A stretch of 35,288 bases of DNA from an uncultured Chryseobacterium sp. (GCF_913776365.1 NZ_CAJYMO010000215.1:1-35288); one strand, 5' to 3'; positions 1 to 8,511 are shown, numbered from the stretch's first letter. The notes: generated from the sequence alone by a model not told the origin. Numbers and translations: made by a program.

Positions 1-176
1 CCTTCTGACGGCCCTGCGGAATGCTTGTCCATGTATGTATCGCCATTCCATGTTTTCGCGCGCGCAACGACCAGGGGTTTTCTATTATCAGCAAATGAAA
101 GCCTAAAGACCTGCTGGCCATTTACAATATGTTCAGATACAGCAATTTTCAAGCCTTGAATTTCAATTTCAAACAT
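1..176 (-). CDS. hypothetical protein, N-terminal part only
   Basis: An open frame begins with ATG at 174-176 and runs off the left edge of the window, giving 58 complete codons. The visible product starts MFEIEIQGLKIAVSEHIVNG and is rich in short beta-strand-like stretches; it has no signal peptide or membrane segment. I do not recognise the family. It is divergent from the lamin-tail/ATPase pair that follows, with 123 nt between the two starts. It may belong to the same accessory island, because the DNA here is as AT-rich as the following genes. No recognisable promoter box lies upstream of it. The frame is uninterrupted and the composition looks coding, but only part of the gene can be judged. 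Confidence 0.5.
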   Translation of the reverse strand, partial: MFEIEIQGLKIAVSEHIVNGQQVFRLSFADNRKPLVVARAKTWNGDTYMDKHSAGPSE

Positions 177-299
177 ATTTTTTTATTATGAGGTCTGTAT
201 AGTCATACTTAAATTTAAGAAAATATTTAGAAAGGTTTTAAATGTGTTTGGTATCCTTCGAAATTTTCATAAATTGCTTTAAAAGCTATATAATCTATT

Positions 300-668
300 A
301 TGAAATTAAAAATCAACCAAGTGGTGGACTTTGGTACATTGGAAAGTGAGCGTGTTGAATTATCGGTTTTGGAAGATACAAATCTGTATTACTTTATCAT
401 TTCCGACACAACATATCTTGATGAAGGTAAAATTTCCAACAAAATGAGGCACACTTTCTGGTTCAAGCCCCAGGAAGTAAAAAAAGGTGACGAAGTGGTC
501 CTCTATTCAAAAGTTGGCATTAAAAGATCAACTGATATCAATGGTGGAAAAAACAAAAAATATTTTATCTACTGGGATTTAAAGAGTTCCGTTTGGAATA
601 ATTCAGGTGATGCGGCCGTTTTATTTGAGGTAAATACTTGGAGAACTACTAAGGTTGCAGAGAATTAA
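300..668 (+). CDS. small lamin-tail-domain-like protein, partner of the downstream ATPase
   Basis: This 122-residue protein has no signal peptide, no membrane segment and alternating beta strands. Its second half (about residues 60-110) follows the order GDEVVLYS, then a polar loop, then YFIYWDL, then VWNNSGDAAVLFE. That resembles the core of lamin-tail domains (an Ig-like fold), whose typical bacterial members read VxLYxGxG, LYW, VWNNxGDTAxLY. The match is from memory of the family, not from a search. The gene lies 21 nt upstream of the ATPase start on the same strand, so the two are probably one transcript. Bacterial lamin-tail domains usually occur in secreted proteins, so a free-standing cytoplasmic copy beside an ATPase is unusual. 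It could be a substrate sensor or scaffold for the ATPase, but nothing in the sequence shows which. A near-promoter box (TGTGTTTG, one mismatch to TAnnTTTG) sits at 243-250. Confidence 0.75.
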   Translation: MKLKINQVVDFGTLESERVELSVLEDTNLYYFIISDTTYLDEGKISNKMRHTFWFKPQEVKKGDEVVLYSKVGIKRSTDINGGKNKKYFIYWDLKSSVWNNSGDAAVLFEVNTWRTTKVAEN

Positions 669-689
669 TCTTACTAATAAAATTTGTTA

Positions 690-3011
690 ATGTTACCAGT
701 AAACATTTTTGGTCTTAAAAATTTCAGAATTTTTGATGATCAGCAAGGAATTCTTGAAAACTTTTCTGCGATAAATTTATTGACAGGTACGAATAATTCA
801 GGGAAAAGTTCAATAATCAAAGGACTACAGCTGTTAAAAAATAGCGTTAGTGCAAAAGTTTTTCCTTATGAACTCGATCTCACGGAACAGGAACACCTGC
901 TGGGAAATTTAGAAAATGTACTTTACAAAAAAACAAAGAAGAAAATAACAGTTTCACTTCCCTTTAATTTCCTTGGGATAAGGCATGGACTTCTCTCACT
1001 TACGTATGTGGTACTGCCAGCTGATCCTTACAAGGCGAAATTAAGGGAGGTGCAGCTTTCTGACGCTCAGGATGGCGATGTTCTCCTTTCTTTTGCTTAT
1101 AAGAATGCTTCCAAAGCTGACAAAGCCAGAGATCTGAGAAAGTATAAAAAAGATATTGAAGAGTACGAAAAGCTGAAAGCCGATCCAACCTACAAAAAGA
1201 GGGATTTTTATATTAAATACGGAATTTTTGGGAAACCCGATGGAGAACCTCCAATAGGTTTTGTTAATTGGCGGATCGATACTGCAAAATTAAAATCCAT
1301 TTTAAGCGACGGCTTGGAAATTTATGATGTTTATCAAGATAATCAGAACGATAAAGTTTGGTTGGAAAATGCCTTAGAGAAGGAGGGTTTTCGAGTTATT
1401 CCGTCTATATTAATGAGCTCATTCAAGCCGGTGGCTGATAGAGGATCATGGGAAAGTTTTCTTAATAAAGGCTTAAAGAAGAAAATACTTCGGGGGTCCT
1501 TAAAAGTTTCAGACCGAGACTTTGATCCCCCTGAATTTTTTTATCCACAACTTGAGATTGAGGGTGTTTTTTATTCAAGCTGTCTTGAGATCTTAAGGGA
1601 CAATCTAAAATGGATTGATGTTGATACTAATAATCAAAGAAACTACAATGTTATTGAGCATGCATTTATACAGACTATGTCTCACTTAGAGCAGCGTCTG
1701 TTTTCGGTTAATTACCTTTCTACAGTAAGGGAACAGCATGTAAGAATTTATAATGCATCTTTAAATACTCCTTTCATTAACCTATTAAAGGGCTTCCTTC
1801 CATTACAGGGTGATAGAAATTCATTTTTAAATAGATATTTACAAGCTTTTGAGATCGGGAGAAGGATTTATATAGATTTTAAGCAAGATTACCAGTTAAT
1901 TTTTGTTTCTGTAATTGATTTGAATGGCGAGAAACGCGAGCTTGTGGATTTTGGTTACGGGATAAAGCAGCTCATTTTATTGCTCATTCAGATTTGTGTT
2001 CAGGCCGAAAAAAATAAGAGGGAAGTCCAAGATTATGATGGAGATGGTGAATATTGGAGGGAAATTTTTGAGCCTAGCCTGTTATTGATCGAAGAACCGG
2101 AGACGAATTTACATCCGAAATGGCAATCCCTGCTTGCAGAAATGTTCTTTGAAGCCAACAAACAATTCAATATACAGCTGGTTATCGAAACTCACAGTGA
2201 GTACTTGATTCGTAAGTTTCAAAATTTGGTAGCAGCGCAAAATGCTGTTGACCTTGTTAAAATTTTTTATCTTCGACATTTTAAGAATATTAACGGTGGG
2301 AATAAACAGGTTGAAGTTATTGAAATTCAACATGATGGCAGTATACCGTTCCAAGTGTTTGATGGTGGATTCTTCGACGAATCAAATAATTTACAGTTGA
2401 GTTTACTCAATATCAGGAGAGATAACTTTGTGTTGGAATTTGAATCGATGAAGACGAATCTGGAGGATAGTGAAGAGAAAATTTCTAGATTGGAGGAAAA
2501 GATTGACGAGTTTGACACGAGAATGGATATATCCCGTTATCAAGCAAACTTAGAAGTTTTATTCGATACGTCGAAGCTCGAAACTACAACGGTCAAATAT
2601 TTAGCATCAGGTCAGTTCTTATTAAATACGATTACATTGTCAAGTGACTTTTCTCCAGTTATACTGCAATATGGCAGAGCTCTTGAAAATGAGTTGAAAA
2701 AAGTTTTTTACAGAGTCGATCCTGTTAAAAAATGGATGTTAGGAGGTATGCAATCGTCTTTGGAAAAATTTAAATTCGGTCGGAGTTCTTTAAACCCGGG
2801 CTGTTCTTCAACTGAATTTGCGATTCTGGTAACCCAATTGGCAGATATTTTCAATACGCCGAGGGATTTGCTGATTGAAAATATTGATGATCTCAGGGTA
2901 CGCAGAAATGCCGTAGCGCATGCTGGGCAGTTAAAATCAAAAGTTGATGCTGAGCAATATGTTCTGGATGTAAATGAATTTTTAAGTGAATGGATAAATC
3001 AGACTAAATAA
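690..3011 (+). CDS. AAA/ABC-type (OLD-like) ATPase with C-terminal HEPN-like domain
   Basis: The product is 773 residues from the ATG at 690; an in-frame TTG six bases earlier is less likely. Domains in order: an N-terminal ABC/SMC-like ATPase lobe with Walker A GTNNSGKSS at residues 33-41; a long insertion with a charged segment near residues 110-175; the second ATPase lobe with Walker B LLLIEEPETNLHP near 465-475 and a switch histidine in VIETHSEYL near 500; a coiled coil at about 590-625; and a C-terminal helical domain (about 630-773) containing RRNAVAH at 738-744. In that motif R739-N740-x3-H744 fits the Rx4-6H signature of HEPN ribonucleases, with the polar residue after Arg that is usual in active ones. 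ATPases of this class with effector domains are common in phage-defence loci. The protein is likely cytoplasmic. It converges on the CBASS operon. The ATPase call is firm; HEPN activity is inferred from one motif. Confidence 0.88.
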   Translation: MLPVNIFGLKNFRIFDDQQGILENFSAINLLTGTNNSGKSSIIKGLQLLKNSVSAKVFPYELDLTEQEHLLGNLENVLYKKTKKKITVSLPFNFLGIRHGLLSLTYVVLPADPYKAKLREVQLSDAQDGDVLLSFAYKNASKADKARDLRKYKKDIEEYEKLKADPTYKKRDFYIKYGIFGKPDGEPPIGFVNWRIDTAKLKSILSDGLEIYDVYQDNQNDKVWLENALEKEGFRVIPSILMSSFKPVADRGSWESFLNKGLKKKILRGSLKVSDRDFDPPEFFYPQLEIEGVFYSSCLEILRDNLKWIDVDTNNQRNYNVIEHAFIQTMSHLEQRLFSVNYLSTVREQHVRIYNASLNTPFINLLKGFLPLQGDRNSFLNRYLQAFEIGRRIYIDFKQDYQLIFVSVIDLNGEKRELVDFGYGIKQLILLLIQICVQAEKNKREVQDYDGDGEYWREIFEPSLLLIEEPETNLHPKWQSLLAEMFFEANKQFNIQLVIETHSEYLIRKFQNLVAAQNAVDLVKIFYLRHFKNINGGNKQVEVIEIQHDGSIPFQVFDGGFFDESNNLQLSLLNIRRDNFVLEFESMKTNLEDSEEKISRLEEKIDEFDTRMDISRYQANLEVLFDTSKLETTTVKYLASGQFLLNTITLSSDFSPVILQYGRALENELKKVFYRVDPVKKWMLGGMQSSLEKFKFGRSSLNPGCSSTEFAILVTQLADIFNTPRDLLIENIDDLRVRRNAVAHAGQLKSKVDAEQYVLDVNEFLSEWINQTK

Positions 3012-3019
3012 TAGGTGTA

Positions 3020-3046
3020 TTTTCGATTTCGTTGATGTCGAAAAAA
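3020..3046. terminator. possible weak terminator between convergent operons
   Basis: A 7-bp inverted repeat (TTTTCGA at 3020-3026, TCGAAAA at 3038-3044) with an 11-nt loop lies between the convergent ATPase and CBASS genes. The stem is AT-rich and would be weak. The intergenic space is 131 nt and holds no other gene. Confidence 0.3.
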
Positions 3047-3142
3047 CGCAGAAAGTTTCTTCTTGATCTTTGCAAAATTAAAGAATGAAAAAACCATGAA
3101 ATTCGGGGAAATACAAGTGAAACGGGATCATTTTAATTTACA

Positions 3143-3628
3143 TCAGGGGGTTATTCTTTCTAGCGGATGAAACTCAATTAAATTTTGCCCTTTTAAAGAC
3201 GCAAAAATACGGTTTATGAAGCTTTTTCCGTCCATTCCGATAATAATCATCAATGGTTCTGGACAATAATATTTATGATCGGTGGATATTTTCTTAATCT
3301 GGTTGATATCTTGGAAGCTTGGGTCGGGTAATGCGTAGGGATGATAATGCCATTCTCCGAGGTAATACTGACCTTTTTTCCAGTTGGTGTCTAAGGTTTT
3401 TTTTAATCCCTTCGTTCCTCTGAAAAATGTTGTTCTACCATGTTTAGAGTCACTGGGTGGACCGGTGACAGCCGTAATTTTTGCGGACATGTTATTGTCC
3501 GTGTATAGTCCGATTAGTATTCCTCCGGTTTCTAAATGTCCGGACTGGGTGCAATACGTTTGTAGTTCAAAAAGTAGATCTTCGGAAAGATGAATTTTTA
3601 AATTATTTTCAATATTAGCGTAGACCAT
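3143..3628 (-). CDS. cap3: CBASS Cap3, JAB/JAMM-family isopeptidase
   Basis: This 161-residue protein carries a complete JAMM metalloprotease site: E33 in HLETGGILIG, then EWHYHPYALPDPSFQD, giving H94-x-H96-x7-S104-x2-D107. These are the zinc ligands and catalytic Glu of JAB1/MPN proteases. In type II CBASS, Cap3 cleaves the bond that Cap2 forms at the C-terminus of the CD-NTase and so limits signalling. It is the last gene of the operon. Its ATG (3626-3628) lies 2 nt after the Cap2 stop codon, so translational coupling is likely. Length and motif spacing are normal for the family and nothing is missing. Alternatives such as a RadC-like or ubiquitin-pathway JAB protein are unlikely given the E1-E2 neighbour. 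Confidence 0.93.
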   Translation of the reverse strand: MVYANIENNLKIHLSEDLLFELQTYCTQSGHLETGGILIGLYTDNNMSAKITAVTGPPSDSKHGRTTFFRGTKGLKKTLDTNWKKGQYYLGEWHYHPYALPDPSFQDINQIKKISTDHKYYCPEPLMIIIGMDGKSFINRIFASLKGQNLIEFHPLERITP

Positions 3629-3630
3629 CG

Positions 3631-5448
3631 TTATTCTTCGAATATTTTGATACCTATAAATGTATCGTTGTTGTTATATTGTTTTTGGATGATGGTTAAT
3701 TTAGCTGTGTCACCATCAAAAATCTGCTTTTCAAAACTTTTCACTGCGGCACCTGCAAGCATTTGTATGTCATCTATTCTAGCAGGGAATAAGGGGTGCC
3801 AACAACCGATACCTTCAATTAATTGTTCTTCTCCGCTTACCTTTTTTGCATCCATTTCCAGCCACTTCTTAGATTTTGCATTAAAGTCACTTAAAAAATT
3901 TTGTTCTCCCCTGCTAAGGCGACTCATATAGAGGTACAAAGTGTCTGCCATGTAGCCTGTTGATATGGATGTAAACAAACATGTGCAATCCACCAAACTG
4001 TCATTGAGAAAAGCAATGACGGAATCTTGACCAGTCGCTTCAATAATAATATCAAAATCTGATAAGGTTAGCTTATTTTGACTGATGGCCTCGTCAAGTG
4101 AAGAATTTTCATATGTGCTATGTACAGAAGGGAATATGCTGTTCAGATGATTTGATAATGCTTCGGCTTTCGGAACACCCACAGAGTCTAGAGTCAAAAC
4201 GTGGCGCGATAAATTTCCTGCTACCACCGTATCAGGATCTATTACTTTAATTTCGTTCATACCAAGTCTCACCAGTGACTGAATGAAAATTGAGCCGACA
4301 GATCCTGCACCAATTAGCAATACTTTCATTTCCGACATATTTTTTGTCATTCTACCTCTATTTGTTAATTGTTCCTGACTCCAATTATCTGTTTTGATCC
4401 AGTTTATTCTTTTATTAGGCTGTAAGGCCAGTTTAATAAGATGTTTTGATAAGCCGATAGCATTGGGACGGAATCCTTTTATTTTTGGTAATTGTGGATA
4501 TGTGAACGCAAACCAATGCATTAAATGATGGTCCTGTCCGATCCGCTCTGCCACAGGAAAACCTAAAAAAACAACATTAGGATGTAAGCCTTGTCTCTTT
4601 AGATTCTGTGTTTGTCGTACAAAAGTTGATAGCAGATCAATTTTTTGAAGATTTAATATCTCAATTAATTCTCCAAAAGTAGTGGGAATCTGCCACGGGC
4701 TAATTACAGGAATATTGTCAAGAAGTAGCCAAATACCGTGCTGATGACCGTTTTGGTTATCTGTAATGTATTTACCCCAATTCGGCTCCAGGCTAAAATT
4801 GTCACTTTTGAATTGAAGGACTGGATAAATATCCTTCCTCAATTGCTTGTAAGTGAAAGTTCCATCCTTATAATCACTTTTACACCAGCTGTCAAAAGTA
4901 GCCCTGCTTTCGTTAAAGAAAAGCTGGTATTTTTGTCTTGGTGGGAATGCTGGCAATTCAAAGGGATCACCATCTTCAACCAAAGTATTATTGCTGGCGG
5001 CGATCAGCCAGCTTTTACATCTATCGATATGCCAATAAAGTCTGGATGTTGCGGATTTCGGTTCAGTAAGATATTGTTTTCTTCCCCAGCTTCCTTGACT
5101 CTCGTCGAGACATAATTTACCGCTGGACCATGGTCGATCTTTAACGATATGATTAAAATCCTGATGTTGAAAAGTGGTTGTAATGCCATCTTTGCAGTCA
5201 GGCACCACCAAAATATTGCCTGCGGGATATTTATGGTCAACTAAAACATGCCAAACGGTTTCGTTTGGCACTAGGTCTTGGTCTGAGCTTTCAATGGATA
5301 TCTTAAAGGTCATTTTCCACTTTTTTACAAAGTGGTTCCAGACCAAGTCCTCCAGCATTTGATAACCTTTAATATCCTCCAGTCGTCTACGAGCAGCTTT
5401 TAATATTTCGGTAGGCTCCAAATTATGCAAATCTACCTGGTCCAGCAT
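3631..5448 (-). CDS. cap2: CBASS Cap2, E2-E1 ubiquitin-transfer-like fusion
   Basis: Cap2 is a fused E2-like and E1-like enzyme that activates the C-terminus of the CD-NTase with ATP and conjugates it to a target, priming cyclic-nucleotide synthesis. I chose the ATG at 5446-5448 (605 residues). The open frame extends to 5541, but the longer forms would overlap the CD-NTase by up to 119 nt. With the chosen start, the E2 cysteine in SGKLCLD is C113 and the probable E1 cysteine in GIGCWHPLFPA is C549, close to C109 and C548 as I recall them for the Enterobacter cloacae enzyme. The ThiF-type nucleotide site is VLLIGAGSVG near 376-385, followed by the acidic strand IKVIDPDTV and the NLSRH motif. 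The start overlaps the end of the CD-NTase gene by 26 nt, consistent with coupled translation. Both catalytic cysteines are present, so it looks functional. Confidence 0.93.
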   Translation of the reverse strand: MLDQVDLHNLEPTEILKAARRRLEDIKGYQMLEDLVWNHFVKKWKMTFKISIESSDQDLVPNETVWHVLVDHKYPAGNILVVPDCKDGITTTFQHQDFNHIVKDRPWSSGKLCLDESQGSWGRKQYLTEPKSATSRLYWHIDRCKSWLIAASNNTLVEDGDPFELPAFPPRQKYQLFFNESRATFDSWCKSDYKDGTFTYKQLRKDIYPVLQFKSDNFSLEPNWGKYITDNQNGHQHGIWLLLDNIPVISPWQIPTTFGELIEILNLQKIDLLSTFVRQTQNLKRQGLHPNVVFLGFPVAERIGQDHHLMHWFAFTYPQLPKIKGFRPNAIGLSKHLIKLALQPNKRINWIKTDNWSQEQLTNRGRMTKNMSEMKVLLIGAGSVGSIFIQSLVRLGMNEIKVIDPDTVVAGNLSRHVLTLDSVGVPKAEALSNHLNSIFPSVHSTYENSSLDEAISQNKLTLSDFDIIIEATGQDSVIAFLNDSLVDCTCLFTSISTGYMADTLYLYMSRLSRGEQNFLSDFNAKSKKWLEMDAKKVSGEEQLIEGIGCWHPLFPARIDDIQMLAGAAVKSFEKQIFDGDTAKLTIIQKQYNNNDTFIGIKIFEE

Positions 5449-6568
5449 CTGTATTCTCTTTTCTTGTTGTAAACCCAGCTGAGCCAGAGGATAGCGTATT
5501 TTTAGTGTCATCTCCGTCATAAGATGGAAATTTATCACCAAAGAATTCTCTCCACTTTTCTACTTGCTCCTTTAAAGTTTCAGCCTCCAATGCCTCCTTC
5601 GCCAAAGCTGCATATTCTTCCACAGAATCATAAAATGAAATAAAATCATCATTGGAAACTCTTTTCCACACATTGTGTTCTGGTACACCTCGGTCAGGTA
5701 GGACAGGAGTAGTCCCCCACAATCTCTCTGAACTGTAGGTGTCAACTATTCCCTGCAGTGTCTTGTAAACACCTTCGGCAACAGAAGTGACACCGTCCGG
5801 ACAGCAATCACCGATCATGTGTTCAATTGGATAACCTTTTGGATATTTTAGGTCAGTTAGCTTCAGCGTCCTCCACCATTTTAATGCTTTAACAATATTT
5901 ACAAAATGCTTGTTTGTATTTTTATTCTTGTCTCTAGTCCAACGGATCTGCTCTAGTGGATGAGTTTGGTCCCAGGAATCAGCTTCACTGTCCGGAATCC
6001 ATAAAGGCTCCATTTTCCACTCCGCTTGGTTTTTTACAGATTCTGCCAAAAAAATAAAAGATTTCATAGGATCAGGATCGCTCCATCCTTTTGTCAGGCG
6101 CCATTCATAATCGTTGGTAAAATCTTCAAGCATTAGACTTGAGGTCACACTGCTTGATTTTAGAAGTTCTCTATCTGATTCAGACGGAGCAGAAGTTATT
6201 ACAATATCCAGATCGACGTAAGATAGTTCAATTCCAATTGATCGACCTTGAATTTCATACTTTCCCTTATAATGTTTTTCTACGAATGGGATAAATTTTT
6301 CAATGGCCTGCTGAGGTGTAATTTCATTTCGGTCCAGGTTGGTGACTACTATCACATCAACATCTGCGCGTTTACCATTTAAAGGTCGGACAGCTGTAGA
6401 CCTTCTGTAACTACCCTGTAGGAATGTTGAAATAATGATGTCCTTAAGTTCATCATCTGTATTAAGACGGTCACGTAATGTTTTATGTCCTCTTTTTAAA
6501 TCCTCTTTTTGAGAAGATGTGAGTCTAATATTTGACAAAAAGTCATTGAAATACGAATTGATTTTCAT
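5423..6568 (-). CDS. cdnD: CBASS CD-NTase (cGAS/DncV-like cyclic oligonucleotide synthase)
   Basis: This 381-residue enzyme has the polymerase-beta-type nucleotidyltransferase site of CD-NTases: G52-S53 in QGSYRRST, D69-V-D71 in RADVDVIVV, and a third acidic residue in YVDLDIVIT (D119/D121). The N-terminal half is the SMODS catalytic core and the remainder is helical. On phage infection such enzymes make a cyclic di- or trinucleotide that activates the effector. A SAVED-domain effector partner points to a cyclic trinucleotide, and length and partner set suggest clade D, but both are inferences. The protein ends in GPGRFA, an accessible tail ending in a small residue as expected for a Cap2 substrate. 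It starts 20 nt after the Cap4 stop and overlaps Cap2. All catalytic residues are intact. The exact clade needs a tree, so the symbol is tentative. Confidence 0.92.
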   Translation of the reverse strand: MKINSYFNDFLSNIRLTSSQKEDLKRGHKTLRDRLNTDDELKDIIISTFLQGSYRRSTAVRPLNGKRADVDVIVVTNLDRNEITPQQAIEKFIPFVEKHYKGKYEIQGRSIGIELSYVDLDIVITSAPSESDRELLKSSSVTSSLMLEDFTNDYEWRLTKGWSDPDPMKSFIFLAESVKNQAEWKMEPLWIPDSEADSWDQTHPLEQIRWTRDKNKNTNKHFVNIVKALKWWRTLKLTDLKYPKGYPIEHMIGDCCPDGVTSVAEGVYKTLQGIVDTYSSERLWGTTPVLPDRGVPEHNVWKRVSNDDFISFYDSVEEYAALAKEALEAETLKEQVEKWREFFGDKFPSYDGDDTKNTLSSGSAGFTTRKENTDAGPGRFA

Positions 6569-6588
6569 GTAGGTTTAATATTAAGTTA

Positions 6589-8115
6589 TTATATTTCCAA
6601 AATGGCATGATACCCACCATTTCGTTGTTGTTCAAAGTCAAACTCATATAGCACCACTTTTCCAAGTAAGCTGATCTTCTGGCCAAGATAGAAAGCAAGG
6701 GCATTTGGTGCGGCAATAAATACATGAACTTTCCCCATCACTGAGCATTTACGTTTCACCGTTTTAACTGTATTTATTAGTTCTTCGAGTGCTGAAACTG
6801 CGTGATTGGCATTGATTAATGAGGTAGCTCCAATTTTTGGCAGTATGGTTGCGTGGACAATTGCTTTGACGTGGGCGAGATTTTCTTCGACAAATGCATT
6901 TACATCTTCGATTATGTTATGTGTCACGTTAATTGACAAGACCGTTTCGTCACCGTGTTCATTGAGCTGTTCCTCTGTGATTGTCCAAAAAGGTGCAGTC
7001 TGTGCTGATGTGGTTTCTGTATCGGCTTTCCATAACTTCTTACCATTAAATGTTTTTTGTACAAGTGTAATTTCTGGAACGCCATATTTAGGATTGAGCT
7101 GAGATCCTAATAAGGTTGCTAGGGATAGGTGCGTATCTAGATGTAATAGGACAGGTTTTTTATTTTCAATTATTTTCTCTGCAGTGGCCTTTATTTGTTC
7201 GTTAATGAATTCCATTCCAGCATATTCTTCCAAAATAAATCTACTCGAAAAGCAGTGAAGAAAACAGCTGATTTGATCAACTTCATTATGCAAATTTTCT
7301 GCACCTTTTCTAAAGCTACGCACCCCTACCTTAAAATAGTTTTCCTCATCAGTAGCCTTCCCAATATAAAGTTCCTCAGCTTTTAAAATGTCGAATAGCT
7401 CATCTTTAGTAAAGATATTTTTGCCTGATGCGTGCAATTTTTGAATAAGGTCATTATATTTGCTGGAGTGTTGATCTGCAGGTATAGGTTTCAAACCCGA
7501 AAGTAAAAGATTAGAATTTAGTTGATCCTTTACATGGCGTTCATCCCCAAAACTGTGCATTATTCTTAACGGTGCCAGTATTTCCCGCAATTCATCATCG
7601 CTATGAATTTCAAGATGAGCCTTCCAAGCTTCCCTTATTTTACCATTTGTGGATTTCGGTCCTTTTTTAAAAAGATTATCAAGTCGAATACCTCCATTAT
7701 TACCAAGTAATAGTCGTAGATTATCACTGTGGTCCAAGCCCCAGGTATTTACGATATTGTACCGTTTAGAAGCAAAATTAGTTGGATCACTTTTATAATT
7801 GTTATGTAATCTCTGTAAAATTGATTCTGTCTTATTTCCAATAAATTCCGGGTCCATTAGCGCGTCGCAAGTAAATCCTCTTTTGTGGTCAACATGGAAT
7901 TTTACTTGGTAGTAGTCTTCTGTCACGTCATACCCTGATTCTTTGGCTGCTGGCTCATAATATACCACAACGTCGTCGAATCCAAAGGTAGAATCCATTT
8001 CCCATGCAACTTTTTTGATGCAAGTATGTGGAAGATTTAATCCACAGGCTTTTAGCCAAAAAAATTTTGATTGGAAGTCGTCACCGCTCTGTCTTGCAAT
8101 TACACTGGTTGCCAT
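6589..8115 (-). CDS. cap4: CBASS effector Cap4, DNA endonuclease-SAVED fusion
   Basis: The chosen start is the ATG at 8113-8115 (508 residues, MATSVIARQSGDDFQ...). The frame is open 26 codons further, but the ARQSGDDFQSKFFW opening is the usual beginning of this nuclease domain. Residues 1 to about 230 form a DUF4297-type PD-(D/E)xK nuclease: acidic D47-D48 in FGFDDVVVYY, then Q70-V-K72 in YYQVKFH, the QxK variant of the catalytic strand. The C-terminal half, from about residue 260, is a SAVED ligand-binding domain, ending with the typical VFIAAPNALAFYLGQKI strand-helix near 470-487. In characterised Cap4 proteins, binding of a cyclic trinucleotide to SAVED causes oligomerisation and indiscriminate DNA cleavage, killing the infected cell. 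It is the first gene of the CBASS operon. Motifs are complete, so it is probably active. Confidence 0.92.
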   Translation of the reverse strand: MATSVIARQSGDDFQSKFFWLKACGLNLPHTCIKKVAWEMDSTFGFDDVVVYYEPAAKESGYDVTEDYYQVKFHVDHKRGFTCDALMDPEFIGNKTESILQRLHNNYKSDPTNFASKRYNIVNTWGLDHSDNLRLLLGNNGGIRLDNLFKKGPKSTNGKIREAWKAHLEIHSDDELREILAPLRIMHSFGDERHVKDQLNSNLLLSGLKPIPADQHSSKYNDLIQKLHASGKNIFTKDELFDILKAEELYIGKATDEENYFKVGVRSFRKGAENLHNEVDQISCFLHCFSSRFILEEYAGMEFINEQIKATAEKIIENKKPVLLHLDTHLSLATLLGSQLNPKYGVPEITLVQKTFNGKKLWKADTETTSAQTAPFWTITEEQLNEHGDETVLSINVTHNIIEDVNAFVEENLAHVKAIVHATILPKIGATSLINANHAVSALEELINTVKTVKRKCSVMGKVHVFIAAPNALAFYLGQKISLLGKVVLYEFDFEQQRNGGYHAILEI

Positions 8116-8511
8116 ATGTTTATAATTTGTAATTTGTAGATCACAGTAATTATGCCCTAAGTTTTTTAACGACAAATTGTCCCATTTATACAAAAATCCT
8201 TGTCCTTACATTTGGAATTTTACCTAATTTGAGCCTTCATCCATCCAATCCTTAAGGCCAATATGTCAGTTAAAAAACAATGCCTTAGAGAGTCGAGAAA
8301 AATATCCATCTACTTAATAATTATCAGCTGTTATTTGAATATGCTTTTATACACTAAAATAGGTAAATGTATTTAAAAGCATTTACGGTTTTCCGTAATG
8401 AAATGAAAGCAAATATTCATAGGAAATTGTAGGAAAAGTTAGTCACTTTATTTCCATTCTTGATCTGTTGGGAATATTTTAAGATAGCTTTACCTTAAGG
8501 TTTCAGCTAAT
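8116..8511. other. intergenic region between CBASS and the recombinase module
   Basis: This 396-nt AT-rich stretch separates the divergent Cap4 gene and the small plus-strand ORF at 8512, so it should carry the CBASS promoter. I see no exact TAnnTTTG box on the Cap4 strand. It holds two overlapping hairpins at 8363-8398, listed separately. On the plus strand TAGCTTTA (8485-8492) is a one-mismatch promoter box just before the ORF at 8512. No gene is visible. Confidence 0.5.
8363..8398. other. pair of overlapping, mutually exclusive hairpins
   Basis: GTAAATG (8363-8369) can pair with CATTTAC (8380-8386), and TTACGG (8383-8388) can pair with CCGTAA (8393-8398) around a TTTT loop. The two stems share bases 8383-8386, so only one can form at a time. 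This is the geometry of an attenuator-like switch or a protein-binding site. It lies 114 nt before the ORF at 8512. Function is unknown. Confidence 0.4.

Noticed and set aside
8363..8398. Retron-type non-coding RNA
   Set aside because: There are hairpins but no reverse transcriptase gene in the window, so a retron has no support.
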